Assembly (NCBI RefSeq): GCF_003075045.1
Contig: NZ_QCZD01000001.1
Location: 62,001-126,000 of the forward strand
Direction of reading: 5' to 3'
DNA: 64,000 nt
Origin: Maribacter litoralis
Lineage (GTDB): Bacteria; Bacteroidota; Bacteroidia; Flavobacteriales; Flavobacteriaceae
Below, piece after piece: positions 8,679 to 16,585 of the stretch. The notes below the pieces were generated by a model. It had not been told where the DNA came from, made no database searches, and saw only the letters and a list, made by a program, of their open reading frames with translations. Within the stretch, counting starts at the first letter, position 1. Each line of letters begins with the position of its first letter. The position numbers and the translations under genes were made by a program.

Positions 8679-9989
8679 TTAAGCGACCGCTTCTTTATAG
8701 GTTTCTAAACAGCGCTCTCTGGCTATTTTATGATCTACCATTTTTTCTGGGTAATCTGTTGTACCGTATTCATGGATCCACTCTTTTATGTATTTCTTGT
8801 TTTTATCAAATTTATCAACCTGTGTCATTGGATTGAAAATTCTAAAATAAGGAGCAGCATCAACGCCACTACCTGCTGCCCATTGCCAATTACCAATGTT
8901 TGAGCTCATTTCATAATCTAATAATTTCTCAGCGAAATAGGCTTCTCCCCAGCGCCAGTCTATCAATAAATGTTTGCATAGAAAACTAGCTACCAGCATT
9001 CTTACCCTGTTATGCATATAGCCGGTTTCATTTAATTGGCGCATACCTGCATCAACTAACAAATACCCTGTTTTACCGTTTTTCCATTTTTCGAATTCTT
9101 CTTCGTTGTTACGCCATTCTATTCGATCGTACTTAGCCCTAAAAGATTTGTTCACCGTATGTGGGAAATGGTAAAGAATGGACATGAAAAACTCTCTCCA
9201 AATTAACTCGCTCCAAAATACTTTGTTCTTTTCCGCAATTGCCTTTTTCATCATTTTTCGAACCGATACCGTACCAAAACGTAAATGAGGTCCTAATCGA
9301 GATGTTCCGCTATCTTTAGCGGGGAAGTTTCTGGTGTCTTCATAATTATCTATAAGGGTTGGTGTTACATTATAATCTGGAACTTTAATTTTAGATTTTT
9401 CAAAACCGATATCATTTAATGATACATTGGGCAGTCTTGAATTTTTAATAAGATTTGATAAATACTGACTTGTGTAATGAATATGTAAATCTTTACTTTC
9501 ATTAAACTGTTCTTGCCATTTATTCTTATAAGGAGTATAAACAACATAAGGGTCGCCATCACCCTTTACTATTTCAGATTTTTCGAAAATTACCTGATCT
9601 TTAAATGTTATAAATTGAATATCATTCTTCTTAAGGAAATCAGATATTTTCTCATCCCTTTCCTTGGCATATGGTTCATAATCTCTATTGGTAAAGACAG
9701 AAACTACCTTATAATTTTTAATTATATTTTTAAATGCTTCTAATGGGGTATCATTATAAATAGCTAAAGAACTTTCATGGTCATCTTGTAGCTGCTTGCG
9801 CATGGCTTGCAAGGTATCATGTATAAAAGAAACCCTTGCATCATCTTTTGGTAGTTTTGAGAGTATTTCTTTATCAAAAATAAAAATAGGTAGTACAGGA
9901 ACATCACTTTTAAGCGCTTCTAAAAAACCAATATTATCATCAAGCCTTAAATCTCTTCTGAACCAAAATACAGATACTTCTTGTGCCAT
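8679..9989 (-). CDS. phr: DNA photolyase / cryptochrome-family protein
   Basis: A flavoprotein that uses blue light to repair UV-induced pyrimidine dimers. At 436 residues, the N-terminal antenna domain begins FWFRRDLRLDDN. The C-terminal FAD domain contains GTSRLGPHLRFG, the GYMHNRVRM segment, and WRWGEAYFAEKLLDYEMSSN leading to NWQWAAGSG, typical of class I CPD photolyases. Whether it repairs DNA or only senses light cannot be told from sequence. Its ATG abuts the SDR stop codon (9989/9990), making it the last gene of the SRPBCC-SDR-photolyase unit. Confidence 0.92.
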   Translation of the reverse strand: MAQEVSVFWFRRDLRLDDNIGFLEALKSDVPVLPIFIFDKEILSKLPKDDARVSFIHDTLQAMRKQLQDDHESSLAIYNDTPLEAFKNIIKNYKVVSVFTNRDYEPYAKERDEKISDFLKKNDIQFITFKDQVIFEKSEIVKGDGDPYVVYTPYKNKWQEQFNESKDLHIHYTSQYLSNLIKNSRLPNVSLNDIGFEKSKIKVPDYNVTPTLIDNYEDTRNFPAKDSGTSRLGPHLRFGTVSVRKMMKKAIAEKNKVFWSELIWREFFMSILYHFPHTVNKSFRAKYDRIEWRNNEEEFEKWKNGKTGYLLVDAGMRQLNETGYMHNRVRMLVASFLCKHLLIDWRWGEAYFAEKLLDYEMSSNIGNWQWAAGSGVDAAPYFRIFNPMTQVDKFDKNKKYIKEWIHEYGTTDYPEKMVDHKIARERCLETYKEAVA

Positions 9990-10679
9990 TTAATGAACGT
10001 TTAAGGTTGATAGTCCGCCATCTACTCCAATAATTTGACCTGACATCCAAGAGCTTTTATCACTCAATAGAAATATTGCAGTTTGGGCAATGTCTTCTGC
10101 ATTTCCTATTCTATTTAAAGGATGTCTTTCGTTCATGGCTTCCCTTTTTTTATCATTATTTAAAAGTCTTTTTGCCAAAGGTGTATCTACCAATGACGGA
10201 GCCACAACATTTACTCTAATCTTAGGTGCATACTCAGCTGCCAAAGATTTTGCAAAACCTTCAATTGCTCCTTTTGAAGCGGCAACACTGGTGTGGTATG
10301 GCATACCGGTACCAACAGCAATAGTACTAAAAAAGACTATACTTGATTTGTCGTTCATTTTTGAGATAATACCTTTAATAACATTTACCAAAGAAAAGAA
10401 ATTAAGATGCATATCATCTTTCATCGTTTCTAAAGACATCATCTTAAAAGGTTTCAAATTGATGCTGCCGGGGCAATATACAAATCCGTCTAATTTTTCT
10501 GGTAGTGTAGACAAGTCAAGTTCATCTACGGTAACATCGAAAGAAATGTGAGTAATGTTCTTATGTTGTAGATTTTCGCTTGTTCTTGAAGCTACGAATA
10601 GCTTATGTGTTTCTTTAAGTTCCTCAACAATCGATTGCCCAATACCGTAGGAACCTCCTATTAATAATATATTTTTCAT
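9990..10679 (-). CDS. SDR-fold protein with altered catalytic residues
   Basis: A 229-residue short-chain dehydrogenase/reductase fold. The nucleotide motif is GGSYGIG (8-14), and N93 and K136 of the catalytic tetrad are kept. The usual Ser is Thr119 (FFSTIAVG), and the usual Tyr is Val132 (TSVAASK) at the exact spacing where YxxxK is expected. It may therefore bind a dinucleotide without classical hydride-transfer chemistry, or use another residue such as Y128. The C-terminal GVDGG motif is present. It abuts its neighbours on both sides (10679/10680 and 9990/9989), a sign of strict co-expression with the photolyase. Confidence 0.85.
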   Translation of the reverse strand: MKNILLIGGSYGIGQSIVEELKETHKLFVASRTSENLQHKNITHISFDVTVDELDLSTLPEKLDGFVYCPGSINLKPFKMMSLETMKDDMHLNFFSLVNVIKGIISKMNDKSSIVFFSTIAVGTGMPYHTSVAASKGAIEGFAKSLAAEYAPKIRVNVVAPSLVDTPLAKRLLNNDKKREAMNERHPLNRIGNAEDIAQTAIFLLSDKSSWMSGQIIGVDGGLSTLNVH

Positions 10680-11177
10680 TTAAAAAGATTTAAATTCAAG
10701 TTGATTCGGAATCGTTTCTATAGAGCCGAATAATTCTTTTAATTTTTGTTCGCGAAAATGGAATATTTCCTTTAATTGATTTTTTACTAAGATGGGGTGT
10801 ACCATTTGCCCTAGAACACCCATTGGTAATTTATAATCAATGATGTCTTCCATTTCTACGCCTTCATTAATTTCTTTAATGAAATGTTTGTGATGCCATA
10901 ATGCATAAGGTCCAAATCTTTGTTCATCAACAAAGTAATTTCCCTGTTCTACATGTGTGATTTCAGTGACCCATTTTGTAGTATATCCAGGAAAAGGAGA
11001 AACTTTATATTGAATAATTTGACCGGGAAACATATCTCTATCGGCTCCCGATATAATATTGAAACCCATTTGTTTTGGTGTAATAACTTTTAAGTTGGCT
11101 GGGTTGGATAAAAATTGCCATGCTTCAAGTCTTGAAATTGGTAAGGCTTGTTTAGAATGTAGTTGATATAGTTTCAT
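10680..11177 (-). CDS. SRPBCC (START-like) ligand-binding protein
   Basis: A 165-residue SRPBCC/polyketide-cyclase-like protein with a hydrophobic cavity fold. The N-terminal half contains the family's LEAWQFLSNPANL helix, and the C-terminal long helix starts at about residue 125. No signal peptide is seen. It is first in the operon with the SDR and photolyase. Comparable photolyase/SDR/SRPBCC groupings occur in light- or singlet-oxygen-regulated loci of Proteobacteria, which suggests a light-stress role; this is inference from context. Confidence 0.78.
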   Translation of the reverse strand: MKLYQLHSKQALPISRLEAWQFLSNPANLKVITPKQMGFNIISGADRDMFPGQIIQYKVSPFPGYTTKWVTEITHVEQGNYFVDEQRFGPYALWHHKHFIKEINEGVEMEDIIDYKLPMGVLGQMVHPILVKNQLKEIFHFREQKLKELFGSIETIPNQLEFKSF

Positions 11178-11191
11178 AAAGGTATTTAATA

Positions 11192-11239
11192 GTCAAACAA
11201 AAAATGTTTGTTTAACATTATGTAAAAATAATTAAACAA
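11192..11239. promoter_or_regulatory. Cluster of three TTGTTTAA-type half-sites upstream of the SRPBCC-SDR-photolyase unit
   Basis: Three near-identical half-sites are present: GTCAAACAA (11192-11200), TTGTTTAAC (11208-11216) and TTAAACAA (11232-11239). The first two face each other across 7 bases as an imperfect palindrome with one mismatch. The second and third form a perfect inverted repeat with 16-18 bases between. They lie 15-62 bp before the ATG at 11177, where an operator would sit. A MerR-type light regulator is a candidate binder (inference). Confidence 0.5.
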
Positions 11240-11346
11240 ATTGAAATTAGCTTTCTTATCGGTTTAAAAATTAACTTTATCGATAAAATTGAATTTAGGT
11301 CACTTAAAAACAAGCGGTTAACATTATTCTGACTTATTTTGTAACC

Positions 11347-12543
11347 ATGAAGGTTTTAAATCAATTTTTACTTCTAATAATGGTCATTTGCAGCGCTAAA
11401 GGATTAGCTCAGCAAAATGTACAAACCGTGGGGGAATTACCTAATGAAATATTTGAAACATCGGGACTAATATATTTCAACGGTAATTTGATTACTCACA
11501 ATGATTCTGGTAATGAGCCTACACTATATGAATTGGATACTTTGTCTTTATCAATACAAAGACAGGTGACAATTAATAATATTTCCAATATTGACTGGGA
11601 AGCCATCTCACAAGATCAGGATTACATTTATATAGGCGATTTTGGCAATAATGTAGGAACAAGAACAGATTTGGCCGTATACAGAATTTCCAAAGCCGAC
11701 TACACCGCTTCAGATTCCGTAACAGCAGAAATTATTAATTTTTCATATGAAGATCAAGTAGACTTTAGTAACAACGGTAATAGTGATTGGGATGCAGAGG
11801 CTTTTGTAGTATTAAATGATGGCATACTTGTTTTCACTAAACAATGGCAAAGTCTTGGCTCGGTGGCATATCAATTTTCTAAAGTTCCGGGTACCTATAT
11901 CGCAAGTAGGGTAGGAGCTATAGACAACGTCGGGCTAATTTCTGATGCTACATATGATATAGATTCTAACAGGTTAGTATTCTTGGGGTATTCTTCAATT
12001 TTAAGTCCCTTTGTCGGTATAATAGAAGATTTTAATTTAACTATTCCTTTCGAAGGATATACCGAACATTCTCTCGGGCTAAATTTTGTTCAAGCAGAAG
12101 GAATTACACAAACTATATCGGGGCAGTATTTTTTTTCTTCTGAATACTATTCAAGGCAAACCCCAACTATAGTATCTCCCTCAAGGTTGTTTACATTTCA
12201 AGTACCCGAAATTGAAGAGGAAGAACCGGTTGAACCAGAAATTCCAGAGGAGCCAGAAGAGCCAGAAAATCCAGAAGAGCCCGAGTTACCCGAAAACGAT
12301 GATGAAAACGAAAAACTGATTATTTATAGGGATAATTCTTCTGATCGTTACTATTATTCCATTACTACAGATAAGGCTGTTTACGGTCAAGTTATCTATG
12401 ATGTTACGGGAAAAGAGGTTTATAAAAACTCTGAAAATGTGGAGAGAAAAGGTATTATTGCACATCATCTGGAATCTTCCATATACTATTTGGCTATTTT
12501 TCTCGAAGATGGGGTCATTGCCACTTCATTTGCAGTTTTTTAG
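11347..12543 (+). CDS. Secreted beta-propeller-like protein with acidic linker and C-terminal sorting-like domain
   Basis: A 398-residue protein with a signal peptide (cleavage near residue 21, GLAQ). Residues 25-290 hold repeated Tyr/Asp-rich segments of a likely six-bladed propeller; the tokens NDSGNEP and SDWDAEAF recall phytase/SdiA-regulated-like propellers. A Pro-Glu linker follows (about 292-320, repeats of PEEP). The last 75 residues resemble a type IX secretion C-terminal domain, with VYGQVIYDVTGKEVY then the ending YYLAIFLEDG, though less canonical than most. Likely cell-surface or secreted. Function unknown. Confidence 0.65.
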   Translation: MKVLNQFLLLIMVICSAKGLAQQNVQTVGELPNEIFETSGLIYFNGNLITHNDSGNEPTLYELDTLSLSIQRQVTINNISNIDWEAISQDQDYIYIGDFGNNVGTRTDLAVYRISKADYTASDSVTAEIINFSYEDQVDFSNNGNSDWDAEAFVVLNDGILVFTKQWQSLGSVAYQFSKVPGTYIASRVGAIDNVGLISDATYDIDSNRLVFLGYSSILSPFVGIIEDFNLTIPFEGYTEHSLGLNFVQAEGITQTISGQYFFSSEYYSRQTPTIVSPSRLFTFQVPEIEEEEPVEPEIPEEPEEPENPEEPELPENDDENEKLIIYRDNSSDRYYYSITTDKAVYGQVIYDVTGKEVYKNSENVERKGIIAHHLESSIYYLAIFLEDGVIATSFAVF

Positions 12544-12596
12544 GGCTCCACTTGCTATTTAAGTATTTGTTAACATTTCTACCCTTTCTTTATAAG

Positions 12597-12604
12597 TAGT
12601 TTTG
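12597..12604 (+). promoter_or_regulatory. -7 promoter element of the DUF2911 gene
   Basis: TAGTTTTG matches TAnnTTTG and lies 27 nt before the ATG at 12632. A TTTG at 12566-12569 is too far upstream to be a standard -33 box. Confidence 0.5.
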
Positions 12605-12631
12605 TGATTATAACTAATCAGATAAACAATT

Positions 12632-13477
12632 ATGAACAAAGTAGTACTTTTTTTATTGGCAATTGTAGCTTCATTAACCGTTGAAGCACAGATTAATACA
12701 CCAGCACCTAGCCCTGCTGCAAAATTAATGCAGACTGTAGGTTTAACAGAGGTAACTATTGACTATTCAAGACCATCTATGAGAGGTAGAAAAGTTTATG
12801 GTAACCTTGTTCCTTTTGATAAATTATGGCGTACAGGTGCTAATGCATATACTAAAGTTTCTTTTGATACTGACGTTACCATTGGTGGTAAAGAAGTTAA
12901 AGCTGGTACTTATTCTATTTTCTCAAAACCTGGAGCTTCTAACTGGGAAGTGTATATCTACACAGATATTGTTGGTGGTGGAACACCTAGTAATTGGGAG
13001 GAAAGTAAAATTGCCGCTCAAATAACGGCACCGGTCTATAATATTGAAATGCCAGTTGAAACTTTTACCATAACTATTGATGATGTCACCAGTACAGGAG
13101 CAAATATTGGGATTATATGGGAAAACACTTATGTGGCAATTCCTTTTTCAGTTCCTACAGATGCTACCGTAATGAGTAATATAGACAAAGCCTTAAACGG
13201 ACCGTCTGCTGAAGATTATTACGCAGCGGCAGTATACTACTCCAGTGAAGGAAAAGATATCAATAAAGCCAAAGAGTGGATGGATAAAGCAATATCCATG
13301 ACCGAAAAACCGGCATTTTGGCAATTAAGACAACAGTCTTTAATATTAGCAAAAGCAGGCGATAAAAAAGGAGCAATCGCAGCTGCTAAAAAATCATTGG
13401 AAGGAGCTACTGCTGCCGGAAACAATGATTATATTAAAATGAACAACGATTCAATAAAAGAATGGAGTTCTAAGTAA
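12632..13477 (+). CDS. Exported DUF2911 domain protein
   Basis: A 281-residue protein with a signal peptide (1-19, VEAQ). Residues 20-180 are the DUF2911 domain, with the signature YSRPSMRGRKVYGNLVPF, then LWRTGANAYTK and the GTYSIFSKPG strand. The C-terminal 90 residues are helical and TPR-like (AEDYYAAAVYYSSEGKD, AKEWMDKAISM), ending NNDSIKEWSSK. The family is common in Bacteroidota and of unknown role. It is probably periplasmic. A strong terminator follows. Confidence 0.85.
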   Translation: MNKVVLFLLAIVASLTVEAQINTPAPSPAAKLMQTVGLTEVTIDYSRPSMRGRKVYGNLVPFDKLWRTGANAYTKVSFDTDVTIGGKEVKAGTYSIFSKPGASNWEVYIYTDIVGGGTPSNWEESKIAAQITAPVYNIEMPVETFTITIDDVTSTGANIGIIWENTYVAIPFSVPTDATVMSNIDKALNGPSAEDYYAAAVYYSSEGKDINKAKEWMDKAISMTEKPAFWQLRQQSLILAKAGDKKGAIAAAKKSLEGATAAGNNDYIKMNNDSIKEWSSK

Positions 13478-13497
13478 ATTGATTCATTCTATAGAAC

Positions 13498-13531
13498 TAA
13501 AAAGTCCGTGCTATTGCACGGACTTTTTTTA
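13498..13531. terminator. Terminator between the DUF2911 gene and galK
   Basis: The hairpin AAAGTCCGTGC / GCACGGACTTT with a 4-base loop is flanked by a T-run downstream and an A-run upstream, so it can serve both convergent genes. Confidence 0.85.
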
Positions 13532-13548
13532 TGGTTTAACACTGAGTG

Positions 13549-14706
13549 TTATTCAAAAACCTTAACGCCATCATCAATATCCAAATGGTAGAATTCAGCA
13601 TCGATATTGGTCTTTTCTTTATAAGATTGTAAAAGAGATCTTATGTTTGATTCCAAATTTTCTGTTTCCATTAAGTTTATTGTGCAACCACCAAATCCGC
13701 CACCCATCATTCTAGAACCTAAAACTCCTTCAAGTTCTTCTCCAATCTGTACTAGGTAATCCAATTCGCTAGTAGTAATTTCATATTGAGTGGACATTGC
13801 CCAATGCCCTTCTTTCAATACCTTGCCAACACCTACAGCATCTCCATTGGTCAGCAATTGCATCATTTTAAGTACACGTTCATTTTCTTCTATAATATAG
13901 GTTGCACGTTGTACGTCAATTAAATAGACCTTTTTTTTTACCTTTTCTAAATCATCTTTGTCAACCTCTCTTAACGATGTAATTTGTGATTTGTATTCTT
14001 GTACTTGTTTAACAATGTTCTCACAAGAAACACGCCTTTTATTATATTCAGAATCAACGGCTAAATTATGTTTTATATTAGAGTTGATTAAAACCCAACT
14101 ATAGCCTTTTAGATTAATAGGAATGTATTTATGACTTAGGTCTTTACAATCTAAAAAAAAGGCATTTCCTTTTTTGCCAAATAGAACTGCATACTGGTCC
14201 ATTAATCCACAATTAAGACCAATTTTGTGTTCAGCTTCTTGGGCAATTAAAGCTATTTCTTCTCTAGTAATTTTTTGTTTTGAAATTTGAGTAATAGCAT
14301 AGATAAATCCGCAACATAGGGCAGCGGAGGAAGAAAGACCTGATCCAATAGGTATATCACCTCCAAATACACAGTCCATACCTTTTAAAGGGTAGTTCTT
14401 TGAATCTAAAATTTCAATTATTGCTTTAAAATAATTTCCCCAAAAAGAATCGAACGGTTTGTGCGCTCCGTTAAGTTGGAATTCCACTTTTTCTGGCTGA
14501 GTCAAAAATGTTTCAATGCGAATGCTATTTTGATCATTATCGGAAACAGCAAAGTATATTCCTTTTTCAATTGATGCGGGTAGTACAAGACCTTCATTGT
14601 AATCAGTATGCTCACCGATTAAATTGATTCGTCCTGGAGCTTTGATAAGAATGTGATTTTTACTGTAATTCTCTTCAAAGTAAGACGCAACTTTCTTATG
14701 TACCAT
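13549..14706 (-). CDS. galK: Galactokinase
   Basis: Phosphorylates galactose at C1 as the entry step of the Leloir pathway. At 385 residues it is a full-length GHMP kinase. The galactokinase signature GRINLIGEHTDYN is at 25-37, the ATP loop IPIGSGLSSSAA at 118-129, the catalytic Asp is D170 in LMDQY, and the GHMP C-terminal motif is MMGGGFGGC. It starts 27 bases after the symporter stop codon, so it is probably co-transcribed with the transporter. This suggests that the transporter imports galactose or a related sugar. Confidence 0.95.
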   Translation of the reverse strand: MVHKKVASYFEENYSKNHILIKAPGRINLIGEHTDYNEGLVLPASIEKGIYFAVSDNDQNSIRIETFLTQPEKVEFQLNGAHKPFDSFWGNYFKAIIEILDSKNYPLKGMDCVFGGDIPIGSGLSSSAALCCGFIYAITQISKQKITREEIALIAQEAEHKIGLNCGLMDQYAVLFGKKGNAFFLDCKDLSHKYIPINLKGYSWVLINSNIKHNLAVDSEYNKRRVSCENIVKQVQEYKSQITSLREVDKDDLEKVKKKVYLIDVQRATYIIEENERVLKMMQLLTNGDAVGVGKVLKEGHWAMSTQYEITTSELDYLVQIGEELEGVLGSRMMGGGFGGCTINLMETENLESNIRSLLQSYKEKTNIDAEFYHLDIDDGVKVFE

Positions 14707-14733
14707 TAAGTGTTTTATTAAAATCTATAATTC

Positions 14734-16470
14734 TTAGGTAGATGCCAATGGCTTGTTCAGCATACGGTCAAAGGCTTCAAATATAAATGAAATTATTATA
14801 ACCAAAGCGGCACCGAAAAAGTTAAGCCATAAGTACCCAAGTTTTTCTTGACCCGAAGGGTAAATATGTATGAGATAGTAGTATATAATGCAAACGATAA
14901 CCTGTGTTACTACCGCAGCAAAGAATACAGCATTTCCTTTGATAAACTTAAAAAAGAATGCGATTAAGAATATCCCTAAAACATTACCATAAAAAATACT
15001 ACCAATAATATTAACAAGCTGAATTAAATTATCAAAAAGATTGGCGACGCATGCAATTAGAATGGCAATCACGCCCCAAATTAGGGTGAAGAATTTAGAG
15101 GCTTTAACATAATGTTCTTCGGTAAGGTTGGTATCGCCCTTATTTCGTTTATATAAATCTAATGCGGTGATAGTTCCCAATGCATTAAGTTCAGACGCTG
15201 TCGATGACATGGCAGCAGATAAAATGACTGCCAAAAGAAGCCCGACCAAACCAGTTGGAAGGTTGTTGAGTATGAAGTGGATGAATACATAATCTTTATC
15301 ATTGGTTTCAACCACATCGTTGGCTTGACTAATAAGTGATTTAGCAGCCACTCTATTAGTACTGTCCTTTTGGTTTATGCGTATAATCTGTTTTTTTGCT
15401 TCTTCAACAGCAGTATATTCCTTTATTTCCAATGCCGCAGAAAACTTGTTTTGTGCGATTCTTTTTTCTGCCTCTAATGCTATTTGACCTTCTTGTAATA
15501 CTTTATAGTCATCTGCATATTCAGATTCCATAACCGCTTGTGTAGCAGAAGGGTTAAAGTTAAGTGGTGAAGGATTGTATTGATAAAATACGAACACCAT
15601 TACACCAACCAATAATATGAAGAATTGCATCGGTATTTTAAAGATGGCGTTGAAAACTAGACCTAACTGACTTTCCCTAATCGATTTACCCGATAGGTAT
15701 CTTTGCACCTGACTCTGATCTGTACCAAAATACGCAAGAAATAGAAATAGCCCGCCGGTAATACCGCTCCAAAATGTATATCGACTAGAGGTGTCAAAAT
15801 CAAAATTCAATATTTCAAGTTTATTGCTGGCACCTGCAATTTTCATTGCTTTACTAAATGTGATATCGGTAGGTAGGTAGCCGAGAATAAAAAAGAAAGT
15901 GATGAACATCCCCGTCATGATTATGAACATCTGTTGTTTTTGGGTAACACTGACTGCATTGGTTCCACCAGATACTGTGTAGATGATAACGAGTGTTCCA
16001 ATAATTATATTCAAGGTTCTTAAATCCCAACCTAATACCGCCGATAAAATAATAGAAGGTGCGAATATGGTAATACCTGCAGCTAAACCTCTTTGAATAA
16101 GAAATAGAACGGCAGCTAACGACCTCGTTTTTAAATCGAACCTACCTTCTAAAAATTCATAGGCGGTGTAAACTTTCATTTTATGGTAAAGAGGTACAAA
16201 TACCATACAAATGATTATCATAGCTAATGGGAGTCCAAAATAGAATTGAACAAAGCCCATACCATCGTGAAAAGCTTGACCTGGTGTTGATAAGAACGTT
16301 ATGGCACTCGCTTGTGTCGCCATAACGGATAATCCTATGGTCCACCATTTGGAATCATTACCACCACGAACATAGTCGTCGACGTTTTTACTTCCTTTGG
16401 TTTTCCAAACTCCATATATAACTATAAAGAGTAGTGTACCGGCGAGAATTATCCAATCTAATTCTCTCAT
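14734..16470 (-). CDS. Sodium:solute symporter (SSS family), likely sugar
   Basis: A 578-residue inner-membrane symporter with about 13-14 membrane helices. The family patterns include LSVMATQASAITFLSTPGQAF near residues 48-68, where Na+/sugar binding residues usually lie, and GTDQSQVQRYLSGKS. Between about residues 305 and 390 there is a hydrophilic, coiled-coil-like insertion (EGQIALEAEKRIAQNKF) not found in classical SGLT-type members. The gene is sandwiched between a 37-residue membrane protein, one base upstream, and galK. Galactose is the best guess for substrate from context. Confidence 0.88.
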   Translation of the reverse strand: MRELDWIILAGTLLFIVIYGVWKTKGSKNVDDYVRGGNDSKWWTIGLSVMATQASAITFLSTPGQAFHDGMGFVQFYFGLPLAMIIICMVFVPLYHKMKVYTAYEFLEGRFDLKTRSLAAVLFLIQRGLAAGITIFAPSIILSAVLGWDLRTLNIIIGTLVIIYTVSGGTNAVSVTQKQQMFIIMTGMFITFFFILGYLPTDITFSKAMKIAGASNKLEILNFDFDTSSRYTFWSGITGGLFLFLAYFGTDQSQVQRYLSGKSIRESQLGLVFNAIFKIPMQFFILLVGVMVFVFYQYNPSPLNFNPSATQAVMESEYADDYKVLQEGQIALEAEKRIAQNKFSAALEIKEYTAVEEAKKQIIRINQKDSTNRVAAKSLISQANDVVETNDKDYVFIHFILNNLPTGLVGLLLAVILSAAMSSTASELNALGTITALDLYKRNKGDTNLTEEHYVKASKFFTLIWGVIAILIACVANLFDNLIQLVNIIGSIFYGNVLGIFLIAFFFKFIKGNAVFFAAVVTQVIVCIIYYYLIHIYPSGQEKLGYLWLNFFGAALVIIISFIFEAFDRMLNKPLAST

Positions 16471-16471
16471 A

Positions 16472-16585
16472 TTAATTGAATGATGTCATTATGTAATAGA
16501 AAACAAGAACATAAATAAAATTGAGTACCAATAAAATGGTATACTCTTTTTTCCAAGTAGCATTTTCATCTCGTTCTTTGTTCAT
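16472..16585 (-). CDS. 37-residue single-pass membrane microprotein
   Basis: A small open frame from ATG 16585 to TAA at 16472. The first 14 residues are charged (MNKERDENATWKKEY), followed by one hydrophobic helix (TILLVLNFIYVLVFYYIM). Its ATG overlaps the PIG-L stop codon by 4 bases (ATGA), and its stop precedes the symporter ATG by one base. This arrangement is typical of translational coupling and argues that it is real. Small SSS partner subunits of similar build are known in other symporter operons, so it is probably an accessory subunit (inference). Confidence 0.75.
   Translation of the reverse strand: MNKERDENATWKKEYTILLVLNFIYVLVFYYIMTSFN

Noticed and set aside
10090..10551. 153-residue open frame opposite the SDR gene
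   Set aside because: Composition follows the antisense of a well-supported gene; no promoter or family signature.
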